Shown here in pieces: positions 25,553 to 34,605 of a stretch of 64,000 bases of DNA. Source of the DNA: Mangrovimicrobium sp033283385. GTDB lineage: Bacteria; Pseudomonadota; Gammaproteobacteria; Pseudomonadales; Halieaceae. The translations under genes and the position numbers were made by a program. The stretch is taken from positions 1,984,001-2,048,000 of the forward strand of contig JAWMQQ010000001.1 of the NCBI GenBank assembly GCA_033283385.1. Direction: 5' to 3'. Position 1 is the first letter of the stretch; each line of letters begins with the position of its first letter. The notes below the pieces were generated by a model that did no database searches, had not been told where the DNA came from, and saw only the letters and a list, made by a program, of their open reading frames with translations.

Positions 25553-27088
25553 GTGAAGGACCCTGCCCTGATCCTGGTCCTGGGGGACCAACTGTCCCCG
25601 GACCATGGAGCCCTGAAACACGCCCGTGCAGATCGCGACACGATACTCATGGCTGAGGTGCGTGAGGAGGCCGGCTATGTGCGCCACAATCGTCACAAAA
25701 TCGCCTTCATTTTTGCCGCCATGCGCCACTTCCGCGACATGCTGCGAGCCCGGGGCTTCACCGTCATCTACTTCCAGTACGAAGACGGCAAGGCGTCGCT
25801 GTTGCAGGCAGTCCGCGAGGCACTGGCTGCCAGCGAGGCGCGGGTGTTGCGCTGCTGCGAGCCGGGAGAGCATCGCCTGCTGCACGAAATCAGCAACTGG
25901 GAGCTCCCCGTTACTATCGATATTGTCGAGGACGACCGCTTTCTCGCCACCCGCGAGGATTTTTCCAGCTGGGCTGATGGGCGCAAGCAATTGCGTATGG
26001 AGTACTTCTATCGTCTGATGCGCCGCAAATACGGCATTCTCCTGGATACACAGGGGAATCCCGAAGGTGGCAAATGGAACTACGACGCGGATAACCGCCG
26101 GGGGTGGCGCAATCGCGATGCGGCTCCGCAGCGCCCGGCCGTAGAGATCGATGCCATCACCCGGGATGTCATCGAGATGGTAGCGCGGGATTTTCCCGGC
26201 CACCCGGGAGATCTCGGCGCCTTTTATCTCGCGGTCACTCCCGAGCGGGCGACGGGGCATTTCCAATGGTTCCTGGATGTCGCTTTACCCCGATTTGGCC
26301 AGTATCAGGATGCCCTCGCAGAGGAATCGCCGTGGTTGTTCCACTCCCTGATATCCATGTATCTCAATGTCGGCCTGCTCGACCCTCTCCGGGTCTGCCA
26401 GGATGTAGAGGCCGCCTGGCGAGAAGGACGCTGTGACCTGGCCGCGGCGGAGGGGTTTATCCGCCAGGTACTCGGCTGGCGCGAGTATGTGCGCGGCATC
26501 TACTGGCTGACCGGGCCGGAATACGCGCGACGCAATGCGCTGAATGCACACAGGCCGCTGCCACAATGGTTCTGGAACGGGGAGACAGACCTGCGCTGCC
26601 TGCAGCAAGCCCTGCACCAGACCCTGGGGCTCGGTTACGCACATCATATCCAGCGCTTGATGGTCATCGGCAACTTTGCCCTGTTGGCCGGCCTGGACGT
26701 GCAGCAGGTCTGTGCCTGGTATCTGGCGGTGTATGTGGATGCGTTCGAGTGGGTGGAATTACCCAATACCCTGGGCATGGCCCTACACGCAGACGGCGGA
26801 TTAATGGCCAGCAAACCCTATGCCGCCAGTGGCAAGTATATTCAGCGCCAGGGCAACCACTGCGGCCAGTGTCGCTATGACCCGGGGCAGCTGACGGGCC
26901 GGGGCGCCTGCCCCTACAACAGCCTTTACTGGCACTTCATTGATCGCCACGCCCCGCTATTTGCGGACAATCCGCGCCTCACCCTCACTACACGTAACTG
27001 GCAGCGCAAGCCCGACGACGAGCAGGCTTCCATTCTCGCCTGGGCCGAAGGTGAGCTGGAGCGCCTTGCTCCCGCCGAGAACAGTTGA
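25553..27088 (+). CDS. iron-sulfur bacterial cryptochrome/photolyase (PhrB/FeS-BCP family)
   Basis: The 511-residue protein matches the FeS-BCP group, prokaryotic (6-4) photolyases such as Agrobacterium PhrB. The start LILVLGDQLSPDHGAL is typical. Four cysteines, C349, C437, C440 and C453, have exactly the 88/3/13 spacing of the [4Fe-4S] ligands in PhrB; the last three sit in NHCGQCRYDPGQLTGRGACPYN. The GTG at 25553 is used as the start. Known members bind FAD and a ribityl-lumazine antenna. It should repair UV (6-4) lesions or sense light. It faces away from cryptochrome DASH and folE. Confidence 0.92.
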   Translation: MKDPALILVLGDQLSPDHGALKHARADRDTILMAEVREEAGYVRHNRHKIAFIFAAMRHFRDMLRARGFTVIYFQYEDGKASLLQAVREALAASEARVLRCCEPGEHRLLHEISNWELPVTIDIVEDDRFLATREDFSSWADGRKQLRMEYFYRLMRRKYGILLDTQGNPEGGKWNYDADNRRGWRNRDAAPQRPAVEIDAITRDVIEMVARDFPGHPGDLGAFYLAVTPERATGHFQWFLDVALPRFGQYQDALAEESPWLFHSLISMYLNVGLLDPLRVCQDVEAAWREGRCDLAAAEGFIRQVLGWREYVRGIYWLTGPEYARRNALNAHRPLPQWFWNGETDLRCLQQALHQTLGLGYAHHIQRLMVIGNFALLAGLDVQQVCAWYLAVYVDAFEWVELPNTLGMALHADGGLMASKPYAASGKYIQRQGNHCGQCRYDPGQLTGRGACPYNSLYWHFIDRHAPLFADNPRLTLTTRNWQRKPDDEQASILAWAEGELERLAPAENS

Positions 27089-27115
27089 AAAGCCAGCGCA
27101 TTGCCCAAGGCGCGG

Positions 27116-27230
27116 TTACCATCTGATCGATTTACCCTGCCAATCGAAAAAACCGCCGGAATGTTCTTCACCAAACTCGCCAATCACCTGTAGCGAGGCC
27201 TCCGCGCACTCGTGCGGGGACAGTACCGGG
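27116..27230 (-). pseudogene. C-terminal remnant resembling a short-chain dehydrogenase
   Basis: On the minus strand the last ~35 codons before the stop at 27116 read LSPHECAEASLQVIGEF..HSGGFFDWQGKSIRW. That looks like the C-terminus of SDR proteins (PEESAxGLLxVI...SGxFFDWxGxxIPW). The same frame stays open to about 27547, but upstream it shows no Rossmann fold, no NNAG and no YxxxK. The rest of the 538-nt gap (27089-27626) has no other convincing gene. I take this as a decayed gene tail; a diverged small gene is the alternative. Confidence 0.4.
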
Positions 27231-27626
27231 TGCTTGTAATTCCCGGAAACAAAGGGCTTCGACAGGGGGACTGCACGGTACCGTGATGCAGCGCAGCCGG
27301 GGTAACGTTGCGGTGGCTTGTCCGATGCGTCCACCAGATACTTATTGAGGTTCCATCCCGGAGCGGAAGACTGGCTGTCGCCAAAAGTGCCCTGACAGCA
27401 GATAACCCTCCAGACTGTTAAACCAGCGATGTAGAATACGCTGGTAGCCCGCGTGTCGATCACGCAACAGCAGAGAAGCTTGCTGGCACACAAATACCCT
27501 AGTTTCAGGCACCAGGGGTTTACCCGGGGTGCTGGTGCCGTCGCCAATAATAAGCCGGGGCCTGCCCGCCTCTTTTGCTACCATAATGGACCTGGTACAT
27601 CGTCTATCCGGAGAGTCGACTCGATC

Positions 27627-29069
27627 ATGGCCCAATCAGCGCAGCTAGTGGATATATTCGCGAAACCGGAAAACGAGGCGCAACGGATTTTGCAGGTACA
27701 AAAGCAGGCCTGCCTCGACAACCCCTATCCCTCTTACGAAGAGCGCCGCGACAACCTCCTCAAGCTTGAAAAACTGCTCCTCGACAACCAGCAGGCCATC
27801 GCCGAGGCCATTTCCCGGGACTTTGGCAACCGCGCCATCGAAGAGAGCAAGATGCTGGAACTGTTCATGTCCATCGACGGTTTCCGCTACTGCCGCAAGC
27901 GGCTAAAGAAATGGATGAAGCCGCGCCGCCGCCACGTTTCCCTGTGGTTTGCCGGCGCCAGCAACCGGGTACTGCCGCAGCCCAAGGGTGTGGTCGGCGT
28001 GGTCGCCCCCTGGAATTACCCGCTGTTCCTGGTGATGGGGCCGCTGGCCAGCGCGATGGCCGCGGGCAACCGCTGCATGGTCAAGATGGCGGCGAACTCC
28101 AGCAATCTCTGCCAGCTGCTACATGAGCTTATAGCGATGGAATTCGACGAGAGCACCCTGGCGATTCTCCCGGGCGTGAAAGCCTCGGAGTTCACCACCC
28201 TGCCCTTCGACCACGTGATCTTCACCGGCTCTGCCCAGAGCGGGCGCACGGTGATGAAATCCGCTGCCGAGCACCTGACGCCTGTCACGCTGGAACTGGG
28301 CGGCAAGTCGCCGACCATTATCGCGCCGGATTTCGACCTCGAGACCGCCGCCCGCCGCGTGCTGTTTACCAAGTACATGAATGCCGGGCAGACCTGTGTG
28401 GCGCCGGATTATCTCTTGCTGCCAGCAGGTGAGGTTGAATCCTTCGCCGATACGGCGCGAAAGATCGTCGCCGGGCGCTACCCCGATATCCGCAACGGCC
28501 AGTACACGTCGATCATCGACGACGGTTCTTTCACCCGGCTGGTCGCAACGCTTGAGGATGCCGCCGCAAAAGGTGCGCAGGTGATCAATCTCACGCCGCA
28601 GCATGCACCCGACCCCGAAAGCAGGCTGTTTCCGCCGCATCTTGTCCTGGGTGTTACCGACGACATGGTGATCATGCAGGAAGAGATTTTCGGCCCGCTG
28701 TTGCCGGTGCGTACCTACAACGATATGGACGAGGTACTGGCCTACATCAACCGGCACGACCGGCCGTTGGGGCTGTACCTGTTCACCGATGACAAGGCGC
28801 TGCAGGAGCGTGTCGTCAAAAACACCATCTCCGGCGGCGTCAGCATCAATGACTGTTCCTTCCACGTCGCGCAGCACGACATGCCCTTCGGCGGCATCGG
28901 CGCCAGCGGCATGGGGCACTACCATGGCTACGAGGGTTTCGTGGAATTCAGCAAGCTGCGGCCGATTTTCAGGCAGTTCAGGTATACCGCGCTACCGCTG
29001 CTCTACCCGCCCTACGGCCGGACCTTCAACCTGCTCTACAAACTGATGGTAAAACTCCGGTTTCTCTAA
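27627..29069 (+). CDS. coniferyl aldehyde dehydrogenase-type ALDH
   Basis: The protein (480 residues from the ATG at 27627) is an NAD(P)-dependent aldehyde dehydrogenase of the class 3/coniferyl-aldehyde type. VVGVVAPWNYPLFLVMGPL marks the cofactor site, E223 lies in VTLELGGKSP and the catalytic C257 in NAGQTCVAPDY. The C-terminal tail YGRTFNLLYKLMVKLRFL is basic and hydrophobic, as in membrane-associated class 3 enzymes. An open frame from 27453 adds 58 unsupported residues. Substrates could be aromatic or fatty aldehydes; there are no adjacent pathway genes. Confidence 0.88.
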   Translation: MAQSAQLVDIFAKPENEAQRILQVQKQACLDNPYPSYEERRDNLLKLEKLLLDNQQAIAEAISRDFGNRAIEESKMLELFMSIDGFRYCRKRLKKWMKPRRRHVSLWFAGASNRVLPQPKGVVGVVAPWNYPLFLVMGPLASAMAAGNRCMVKMAANSSNLCQLLHELIAMEFDESTLAILPGVKASEFTTLPFDHVIFTGSAQSGRTVMKSAAEHLTPVTLELGGKSPTIIAPDFDLETAARRVLFTKYMNAGQTCVAPDYLLLPAGEVESFADTARKIVAGRYPDIRNGQYTSIIDDGSFTRLVATLEDAAAKGAQVINLTPQHAPDPESRLFPPHLVLGVTDDMVIMQEEIFGPLLPVRTYNDMDEVLAYINRHDRPLGLYLFTDDKALQERVVKNTISGGVSINDCSFHVAQHDMPFGGIGASGMGHYHGYEGFVEFSKLRPIFRQFRYTALPLLYPPYGRTFNLLYKLMVKLRFL

Positions 29070-29074
29070 AACGC

Positions 29075-29124
29075 GGGGACGGAGGAGTTATTTTCGATTG
29101 ACTGAAAATTAGCTCCCCCGTGCC
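29075..29124. repeat. imperfect palindrome with GGGGACGGAGGAGTTATTTTC arms
   Basis: The left arm (29075-29095) and right arm (29104-29124, GAAAATTAGCTCCCCCGTGCC) pair over about 19 of 21 positions around an 8-nt loop. The element sits between the convergent ALDH and copper ATPase stop codons and could fold as a terminator for both. A half-copy is at 16276. Confidence 0.75.
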
Positions 29125-29126
29125 AG

Positions 29127-31427
29127 TTATTTGTAGCGCAAGCGCAGGGCGTTGCTCACTACAGAGACGGAACTCAAACTCATGGCCAGCGCCGCGATCA
29201 TCGGCGACAGCAACAGGCCGGTAAACGGATAGGCGATACCTGCGGCGATGGGCACGCCGATGCTGTTGTAAAGGAACGCGAAGCCGAGGTTCTGCCGCAT
29301 GTTGCCGACGGTGAGTTCGGACAGGCGGATGGCCTGGGAGATTCCCCGCAGGTCGCCCTTCACCAGCGTCACCTGGGCGCTGCTCATGGCGACATCCGTG
29401 CCCGTGCCCATGGCGATCCCCACATTGGCCTTGGCCAGCGCGGGCGCATCGTTGATGCCGTCGCCCGCCATGGCGACGATGGCGCCCTCCGCCTGCAGCT
29501 TGCTCACCAGCTCCAGCTTGCCGTCCGGGGTAATCTCGCCGTGCACCTCGTCGATACCCAGTGCCCGCCCTACAGCTCGCGCGGTACGCTCGCCGTCGCC
29601 GGTCGCCATGATGATTCTCACGCCGGCCTCGTGGATCAGCTTGATTGCCTCCCTGCTGGAATCCTTGATCGGGTCCGCCACCGCCAGCAGTCCTGCGAGC
29701 GCACCGTCCACACCGAGATAAATGACGCTGGCGCCGTCGTCCCGCAGCTTGTCGGTATCCGCGTCCAGCGCGTCGGCATCGATCCCGTGTTCACGCATCA
29801 ACGCGGCGTTGCCCAGCGCGAGAGATCTGCCCTCGACCTTGCCGGTCACCCCGATGCCGGACTCCGATTCAAAATCCTCGGGTGTACCGAGCTCGAGCGA
29901 ACGCTCGCGGGCCGCAGCGACAATCGCCGCCGCCAGCGGGTGTTCGCTGCCCTGGTCGAGGCTGGCGGCCAGGCGCAGGACTTCTTCCTCTTCAAAGCCA
30001 TTGCCGGCAATGGCCTCGCGGAATGCAGGCCGCCCCTCGGTCAGCGTGCCGGTTTTGTCCACCACCAGGGTATCCACCGTGCGCAGGGCCTCGATGGCCG
30101 CGGCGTCACGGAACAGTACGCCCTGGTTGGCGCCCTTGCCGGTCGCCACCATGATCGACATCGGCGTGGCCAGTCCCAGGGCGCAGGGACAGGCGATGAT
30201 CAGTACGGCGACCGCGTTGATCAAGCCGTGCACCCAGCTCGGGTCGGGGCCGATAAAGCCCCAGACCAGGAAGGTCAGGATCGCGATACTGACGACCACC
30301 AGCACGAAGTAACCCGCCACGCTGTCCGCCATGCGCTGCATGGGTGCGCGCGAGCGCTGGGCCTGGGTCACCATCTGCACGATCTGTGACAGGGTCGTGT
30401 CCTCCCCTACCCGCTCCGCACTGATCACCAGGGTTCCGCTGGTGTTCATGGTAGCCCCGATCACCTTGTCCCCCGCCCGCTTGGACACCGGTACAGGTTC
30501 CCCGGTCAGCATGGATTCATCCACCGAGCTGCTGCCTTCGACGACTTCCCCGTCCACCGGCACTTTCTCGCCGGGGCGCACGCGCAGGCGGTCGCCTGCC
30601 TTCACCTGTGCCAGCGGCACGTCCTCCTCGCTGCCATCGTCGTTGATGCGCCGGGCGGTATCCGGCGCCAGGCGCAGCAGCGCCTTGATCGCCTCCGAAG
30701 TCTTGGAACGCGCCCGCAGCTCGAACACCTGTCCCAGCAGCGTCAGCGTAATGATCACCGCGGCCGCTTCGAAATACACATTGAGTCGGCCATCCATGGC
30801 GAAGGACGCCGGGAAGACCTGCGGCGCCACTGTCGCCGTGGCGCTGTAGATGTAGGCAGATGCGGTACCCAGGCCGATCAGCGTCCACATGTTGGGGCTG
30901 CGATTGATGATCGACTGCACGCCGCGGATAAAAAACGGCAGGCCGCACCACAACACCACCGGAGTAGCCAGGGCAAACTCCACCCAGTTGTGCCAGGCCG
31001 GCGGCAGCCAGCCATGGCCGAACATGGCGAGCATGAAAACGCAGAATGAAAGCGGCAGGCTGACCCAGAAACGCCGGGTGAAATCCACAAGCTCGGGGTT
31101 CTCTTCCTCATCCAGCGAGGGCGCCTCCGGCTCCAGCGCCATGCCGCACTTCGGGCAGGTGCCGGGGCCGCGCTGGCGCACTTCCGGGTGCATCGGGCAG
31201 GTGTACCAGGCCGAGGGGTCGGCGGCCTCGTCGGAACTCGATGTTTCAGCGAGGTACTTCCGTGGCTCGGCGGCAAACTTGCCCCTGCACCCGGCGCTGC
31301 AAAAATAGTAGTCACGCCCTTCGTGCTGGTGGTGGTGCGGTGAATCCGCGGTGACGGACATGCCGCACACCGGGTCCTTGAGCTCCGCATCGGAGTGATC
31401 GTGGGAGCAATGGCTGTGATCGTGCAT
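29127..31427 (-). CDS. copA: copper-exporting P1B-type ATPase with YHS and HMBD N-terminus
   Basis: The 766-residue pump drives Cu(I) out of the cytoplasm. The N-terminus is His-rich (HDHSHCSHDHSD), then has a YHS-type domain (about 17-60, KDPVCGMSV and YYFCSAGC) and a heavy-metal-binding segment (about 73-98, YTCPMHPE...CPKCGMALEP). The usual HMA ferredoxin-like domains are absent. The transmembrane CPC motif is C413-P-C415, the phosphorylated Asp is D457 in DKTGTLTEG, and the hinge motif is MAGDGINDAPAL. This layout is common in Cus-linked (SilP-like) pumps. It follows cusA by 10 nt. Confidence 0.93.
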   Translation of the reverse strand: MHDHSHCSHDHSDAELKDPVCGMSVTADSPHHHQHEGRDYYFCSAGCRGKFAAEPRKYLAETSSSDEAADPSAWYTCPMHPEVRQRGPGTCPKCGMALEPEAPSLDEEENPELVDFTRRFWVSLPLSFCVFMLAMFGHGWLPPAWHNWVEFALATPVVLWCGLPFFIRGVQSIINRSPNMWTLIGLGTASAYIYSATATVAPQVFPASFAMDGRLNVYFEAAAVIITLTLLGQVFELRARSKTSEAIKALLRLAPDTARRINDDGSEEDVPLAQVKAGDRLRVRPGEKVPVDGEVVEGSSSVDESMLTGEPVPVSKRAGDKVIGATMNTSGTLVISAERVGEDTTLSQIVQMVTQAQRSRAPMQRMADSVAGYFVLVVVSIAILTFLVWGFIGPDPSWVHGLINAVAVLIIACPCALGLATPMSIMVATGKGANQGVLFRDAAAIEALRTVDTLVVDKTGTLTEGRPAFREAIAGNGFEEEEVLRLAASLDQGSEHPLAAAIVAAARERSLELGTPEDFESESGIGVTGKVEGRSLALGNAALMREHGIDADALDADTDKLRDDGASVIYLGVDGALAGLLAVADPIKDSSREAIKLIHEAGVRIIMATGDGERTARAVGRALGIDEVHGEITPDGKLELVSKLQAEGAIVAMAGDGINDAPALAKANVGIAMGTGTDVAMSSAQVTLVKGDLRGISQAIRLSELTVGNMRQNLGFAFLYNSIGVPIAAGIAYPFTGLLLSPMIAALAMSLSSVSVVSNALRLRYK

Positions 31428-31437
31428 AAGTCCTCCG

Positions 31438-34400
31438 TTACCCCTGTGATGTCAGTCGAGGTTCATCGTTCCCCCGTGCGGTGGTGCGTGGCAGGCCGCG
31501 CCGTTTCCACAGGAAATAGATCGCGGGAATGACCAGCAGCGTCAGGAAAATCGCAGTGGCCATACCGCCGACCATCGGCGCCGCAATGCGTCGCATGACC
31601 TCCGAGCCGGTACCCGAGCCGAGCATGATCGGCAGCAGGCCGACGATGGTCGCAGTCGCGGTCATGGTCACTGGCCGTACCCGTAGCCCTGCGCCATGCA
31701 GCACTGCGCCGCGCACCGACTCCTCGTCGGGCTGCGCACCGAACTCCCGGCACTTCGCCAGCAGCTCGCGGTTCGCCTGGTTCAGGTAAAGCAGCATGAT
31801 CACGCCGATTTCCACCGCCACACCGGCCAGGGCGATGAAGCCCACCCCGACCGCGACAGAGAAGTTATAGCCCAGCAGGTACATCAGCCAGATCGCACCC
31901 GTCATGGCCAGCGGCAGCGTACCGATCAGGATAGCCACCTCGGCGAAGCTGCGGAAATTGAGGTACAGCAGTACCACGATGATCAGCAGCGTCAGCGGCA
32001 CCACGTAGACCAGCTTTTCCTTGGCCCGCAGCATGTATTCGTACTGCCCGGACCAGCTCAGGGAATAGCCCGCGGGCAAGTCTACCTGTTGCTGCACCAC
32101 TTTCATCGCGTCCTGCACATAGCTGCCCACATCCACGCCGTCGATATCCACGAAGGTCCAGCCGTTGAGCCGCGCGTTCTCGCTCTTGATCGCCGGCGGG
32201 CCATCCTCTATGTAGATACGAGCGACGTCCGCCAGCGCAATGCGCTGGCCGCCCGGCGTCACGATGGGCAGCAGGGCGAACTGCTCCGGGGAATCGCGGT
32301 AGGTCTGCGGGTAGCGCAGGTTCACCGGGTAGCGCTCCAGGCCCTCCACGGTTTGCGCCACGTTCATCCCGCCGATGGCAGTGGCGACCACCTGCTGCAC
32401 GTCCGCCACGTTGAGACCGTAGCGTGCGGCGTTTTCCCGATCGATATCGACCTTGATGTAACGCCCGCCTGCGACGCGCTCCGAATATACGGAGGCGGTG
32501 CCGGGCACGTCCTTGAGCACCTGCTCCAGGCGCTTGCCGATGGCCTCGATCTGCTTGAGGTCAGGCCCCGCAACCTTGATGCCCACCGGTGTCTTGATGC
32601 CAGTCGCCAGCATGTCGATACGGGTCTTGATCGGCATTACCCAGGCATTGGTGACCCCGGGGAACTTGACCAGCGAGTCCAGTTCGCGCTTGAGCTTTTC
32701 CGTGGTCATCCCCTCCCGCCACTGTTCCCGCGGCTTGAGCTGGATGAAGGTTTCGATCATGGTCAGGGGCGCCGGGTCGGTGGCGGTTTCCGCTCGACCG
32801 ATCTTGCCGAACACGGTTTTCACCTCCGGCACAGTGGCGATCAGCTTGTCCGTCTGCTGCAGCAGCTGCCGCGCCTTGCCGATCGACAGGCCCGGGTAAG
32901 TGGTCGGCATGTACATCAGGTCGCCCTCGTCGAGGTCCGGGATGAACTCGCTGCCGATATTCCCCACAGGCAGCAGGCCGATTACCGTGACCAGCAGGGC
33001 AAGGACCACGGTCGCCACGGGGTGGCGCAGCACGCCACGCAGCACCGGCATGTACAGGGCTACGAGACCGCGATTTACCGGGTTTCTGGTTTCCGACATC
33101 ACCTTGCCGCGGATGAAGTACCCCATCAGTACCGGCACCAGCGTTATCGCCAGCGCGGCGCTGGCGCCCATGGCGTAGGTCTTGGTAAACGCCAGCGGCG
33201 AGAACATCCGGCCCTCCTGTGCCTGCAGCGTGAACACGGGCAGGAAGCTCACAGTGATGATCAGCAGGCTGAAAAACAGCGCCGGCCCGACCTCGGTGGC
33301 GGATTCGGCCACCACCTTCCAGCGGTTTTCCGGGGTCAGTGGCGTGCGCTCCATATGCTTGTGCATGTTCTCGATCATCACGATGGCGCCGTCGATCATC
33401 GCGCCGATGGCGATGGCGATACCCCCGAGGGACATGATGTTGGCGTTGAGGCCCTGCCAGTGCATGACGATAAACGCCGCCAGAATCCCCACCGGCAGGC
33501 TGACGATGGCGACCAGCGAGGAGCGCACATGGAACAGGAAAGCCATGCACACCAGCGCGACGACGAACAGCTCCTCCAACAGCTTGTGCCAGAGGTTCTC
33601 CACGGCGCGGCCGATCAGTGCGGAGCGGTCGTACACCGGTACGATCTCGACACCCTCGGGCAGGCTGCCCTGCAACTGCGCCAGCCGCGCCTTCACCGCC
33701 TCGATGGTTTTCTGCGCGTTCTCACCGAAGCGCATAATGACGATGCCGCCGACCGTCTCGCCCTCGCCGTCGAGTTCGGCGATGCCGCGGCGCATCTGCG
33801 GTCCCACGTCGATATCCGCGACATCCTTGAGCAGCAGCGGCGTGCCATTGACGTCCAGGCCCAGGGGAATATTGGCGAGATCGTCGCGGCCCTGGATATA
33901 ACCGGTGGCGCGCACCATATACTCGGCCTCGGCCATCTCCACCACCGAGGCGCCCACTTCCTGGTTGCCGCGCTGGATCGCGCCCTGGATGGCCGCCAGT
34001 GAAATACCGAAGGCGCGCAGCTTGTCCGGGTTCACCTTCACCTGGTACTGCTTCACCATGCCGCCGACCGGGGCCACCTCGGAGACACCGGGCACGGTCT
34101 GCAGTTCGTACTTCAGGAACCAGTCCTGCAGGCTGCGCAGCTGGCTGATGTCGTGCTTGCCCGTGCGGTCCACCAGCGCGTAGAGATACACCCAGCCCAC
34201 GCCGGTAGCGTCCGGGCCCAGCTGCGGCCGGGCATTGGCCGGCAGCGTGGGCGCCACCTGGGACAGGTATTCCAGCACGCGAGAACGCGCCCAGTAGAGG
34301 TCGGTCTTCTCGTCGAAGATCACGTACACGTAGGAATCGCCGAAGAAGGAGTAACCGCGCACGGTGACCGCGCCGGGTACCGAGAGCATGGCGGTGGTCA

Positions 34401-34605
34401 GGGGGTAGGTGATCTGGTCCTCCACCACCTGCGGCGCCTGGCCGGGGTAGCTGGTCTTGATGATCACCTGCACGTCGGACAAGTCCGGTATGGCGTCGAC
34501 CGGGGTGTTTTTCAGGGACCAGATGCCGGTCGCAATGAGCACGAGTGTCGCCAGCACCACGAAAAAGCGGTTATGCACGGACCAGCGAATGACGGTGGCG
34601 ATCAT
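31438..34605 (-). CDS. cusA: RND heavy-metal efflux pump, CusA type
   Basis: The 1055-residue protein is the inner-membrane proton-driven pump of a Cus/Sil tripartite system (HME-RND family). It starts MIATVIRWSVHNRFFVVLATL. The TM4 proton relay is visible as GGIAIAIGAMIDGAIVMIEN, and two large periplasmic loops with Met residues lie between TM1-2 and TM7-8. Length is standard. Its start overlaps the end of cusB by 4 nt. Confidence 0.93.
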   Translation of the reverse strand: MIATVIRWSVHNRFFVVLATLVLIATGIWSLKNTPVDAIPDLSDVQVIIKTSYPGQAPQVVEDQITYPLTTAMLSVPGAVTVRGYSFFGDSYVYVIFDEKTDLYWARSRVLEYLSQVAPTLPANARPQLGPDATGVGWVYLYALVDRTGKHDISQLRSLQDWFLKYELQTVPGVSEVAPVGGMVKQYQVKVNPDKLRAFGISLAAIQGAIQRGNQEVGASVVEMAEAEYMVRATGYIQGRDDLANIPLGLDVNGTPLLLKDVADIDVGPQMRRGIAELDGEGETVGGIVIMRFGENAQKTIEAVKARLAQLQGSLPEGVEIVPVYDRSALIGRAVENLWHKLLEELFVVALVCMAFLFHVRSSLVAIVSLPVGILAAFIVMHWQGLNANIMSLGGIAIAIGAMIDGAIVMIENMHKHMERTPLTPENRWKVVAESATEVGPALFFSLLIITVSFLPVFTLQAQEGRMFSPLAFTKTYAMGASAALAITLVPVLMGYFIRGKVMSETRNPVNRGLVALYMPVLRGVLRHPVATVVLALLVTVIGLLPVGNIGSEFIPDLDEGDLMYMPTTYPGLSIGKARQLLQQTDKLIATVPEVKTVFGKIGRAETATDPAPLTMIETFIQLKPREQWREGMTTEKLKRELDSLVKFPGVTNAWVMPIKTRIDMLATGIKTPVGIKVAGPDLKQIEAIGKRLEQVLKDVPGTASVYSERVAGGRYIKVDIDRENAARYGLNVADVQQVVATAIGGMNVAQTVEGLERYPVNLRYPQTYRDSPEQFALLPIVTPGGQRIALADVARIYIEDGPPAIKSENARLNGWTFVDIDGVDVGSYVQDAMKVVQQQVDLPAGYSLSWSGQYEYMLRAKEKLVYVVPLTLLIIVVLLYLNFRSFAEVAILIGTLPLAMTGAIWLMYLLGYNFSVAVGVGFIALAGVAVEIGVIMLLYLNQANRELLAKCREFGAQPDEESVRGAVLHGAGLRVRPVTMTATATIVGLLPIMLGSGTGSEVMRRIAAPMVGGMATAIFLTLLVIPAIYFLWKRRGLPRTTARGNDEPRLTSQG

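Noticed and set aside
31696..34002. 768-codon open frame antisense to cusA
   Set aside because: Composition (His, Arg, Gln, Asp) is typical of a shadow frame; cusA on the other strand is unambiguous.
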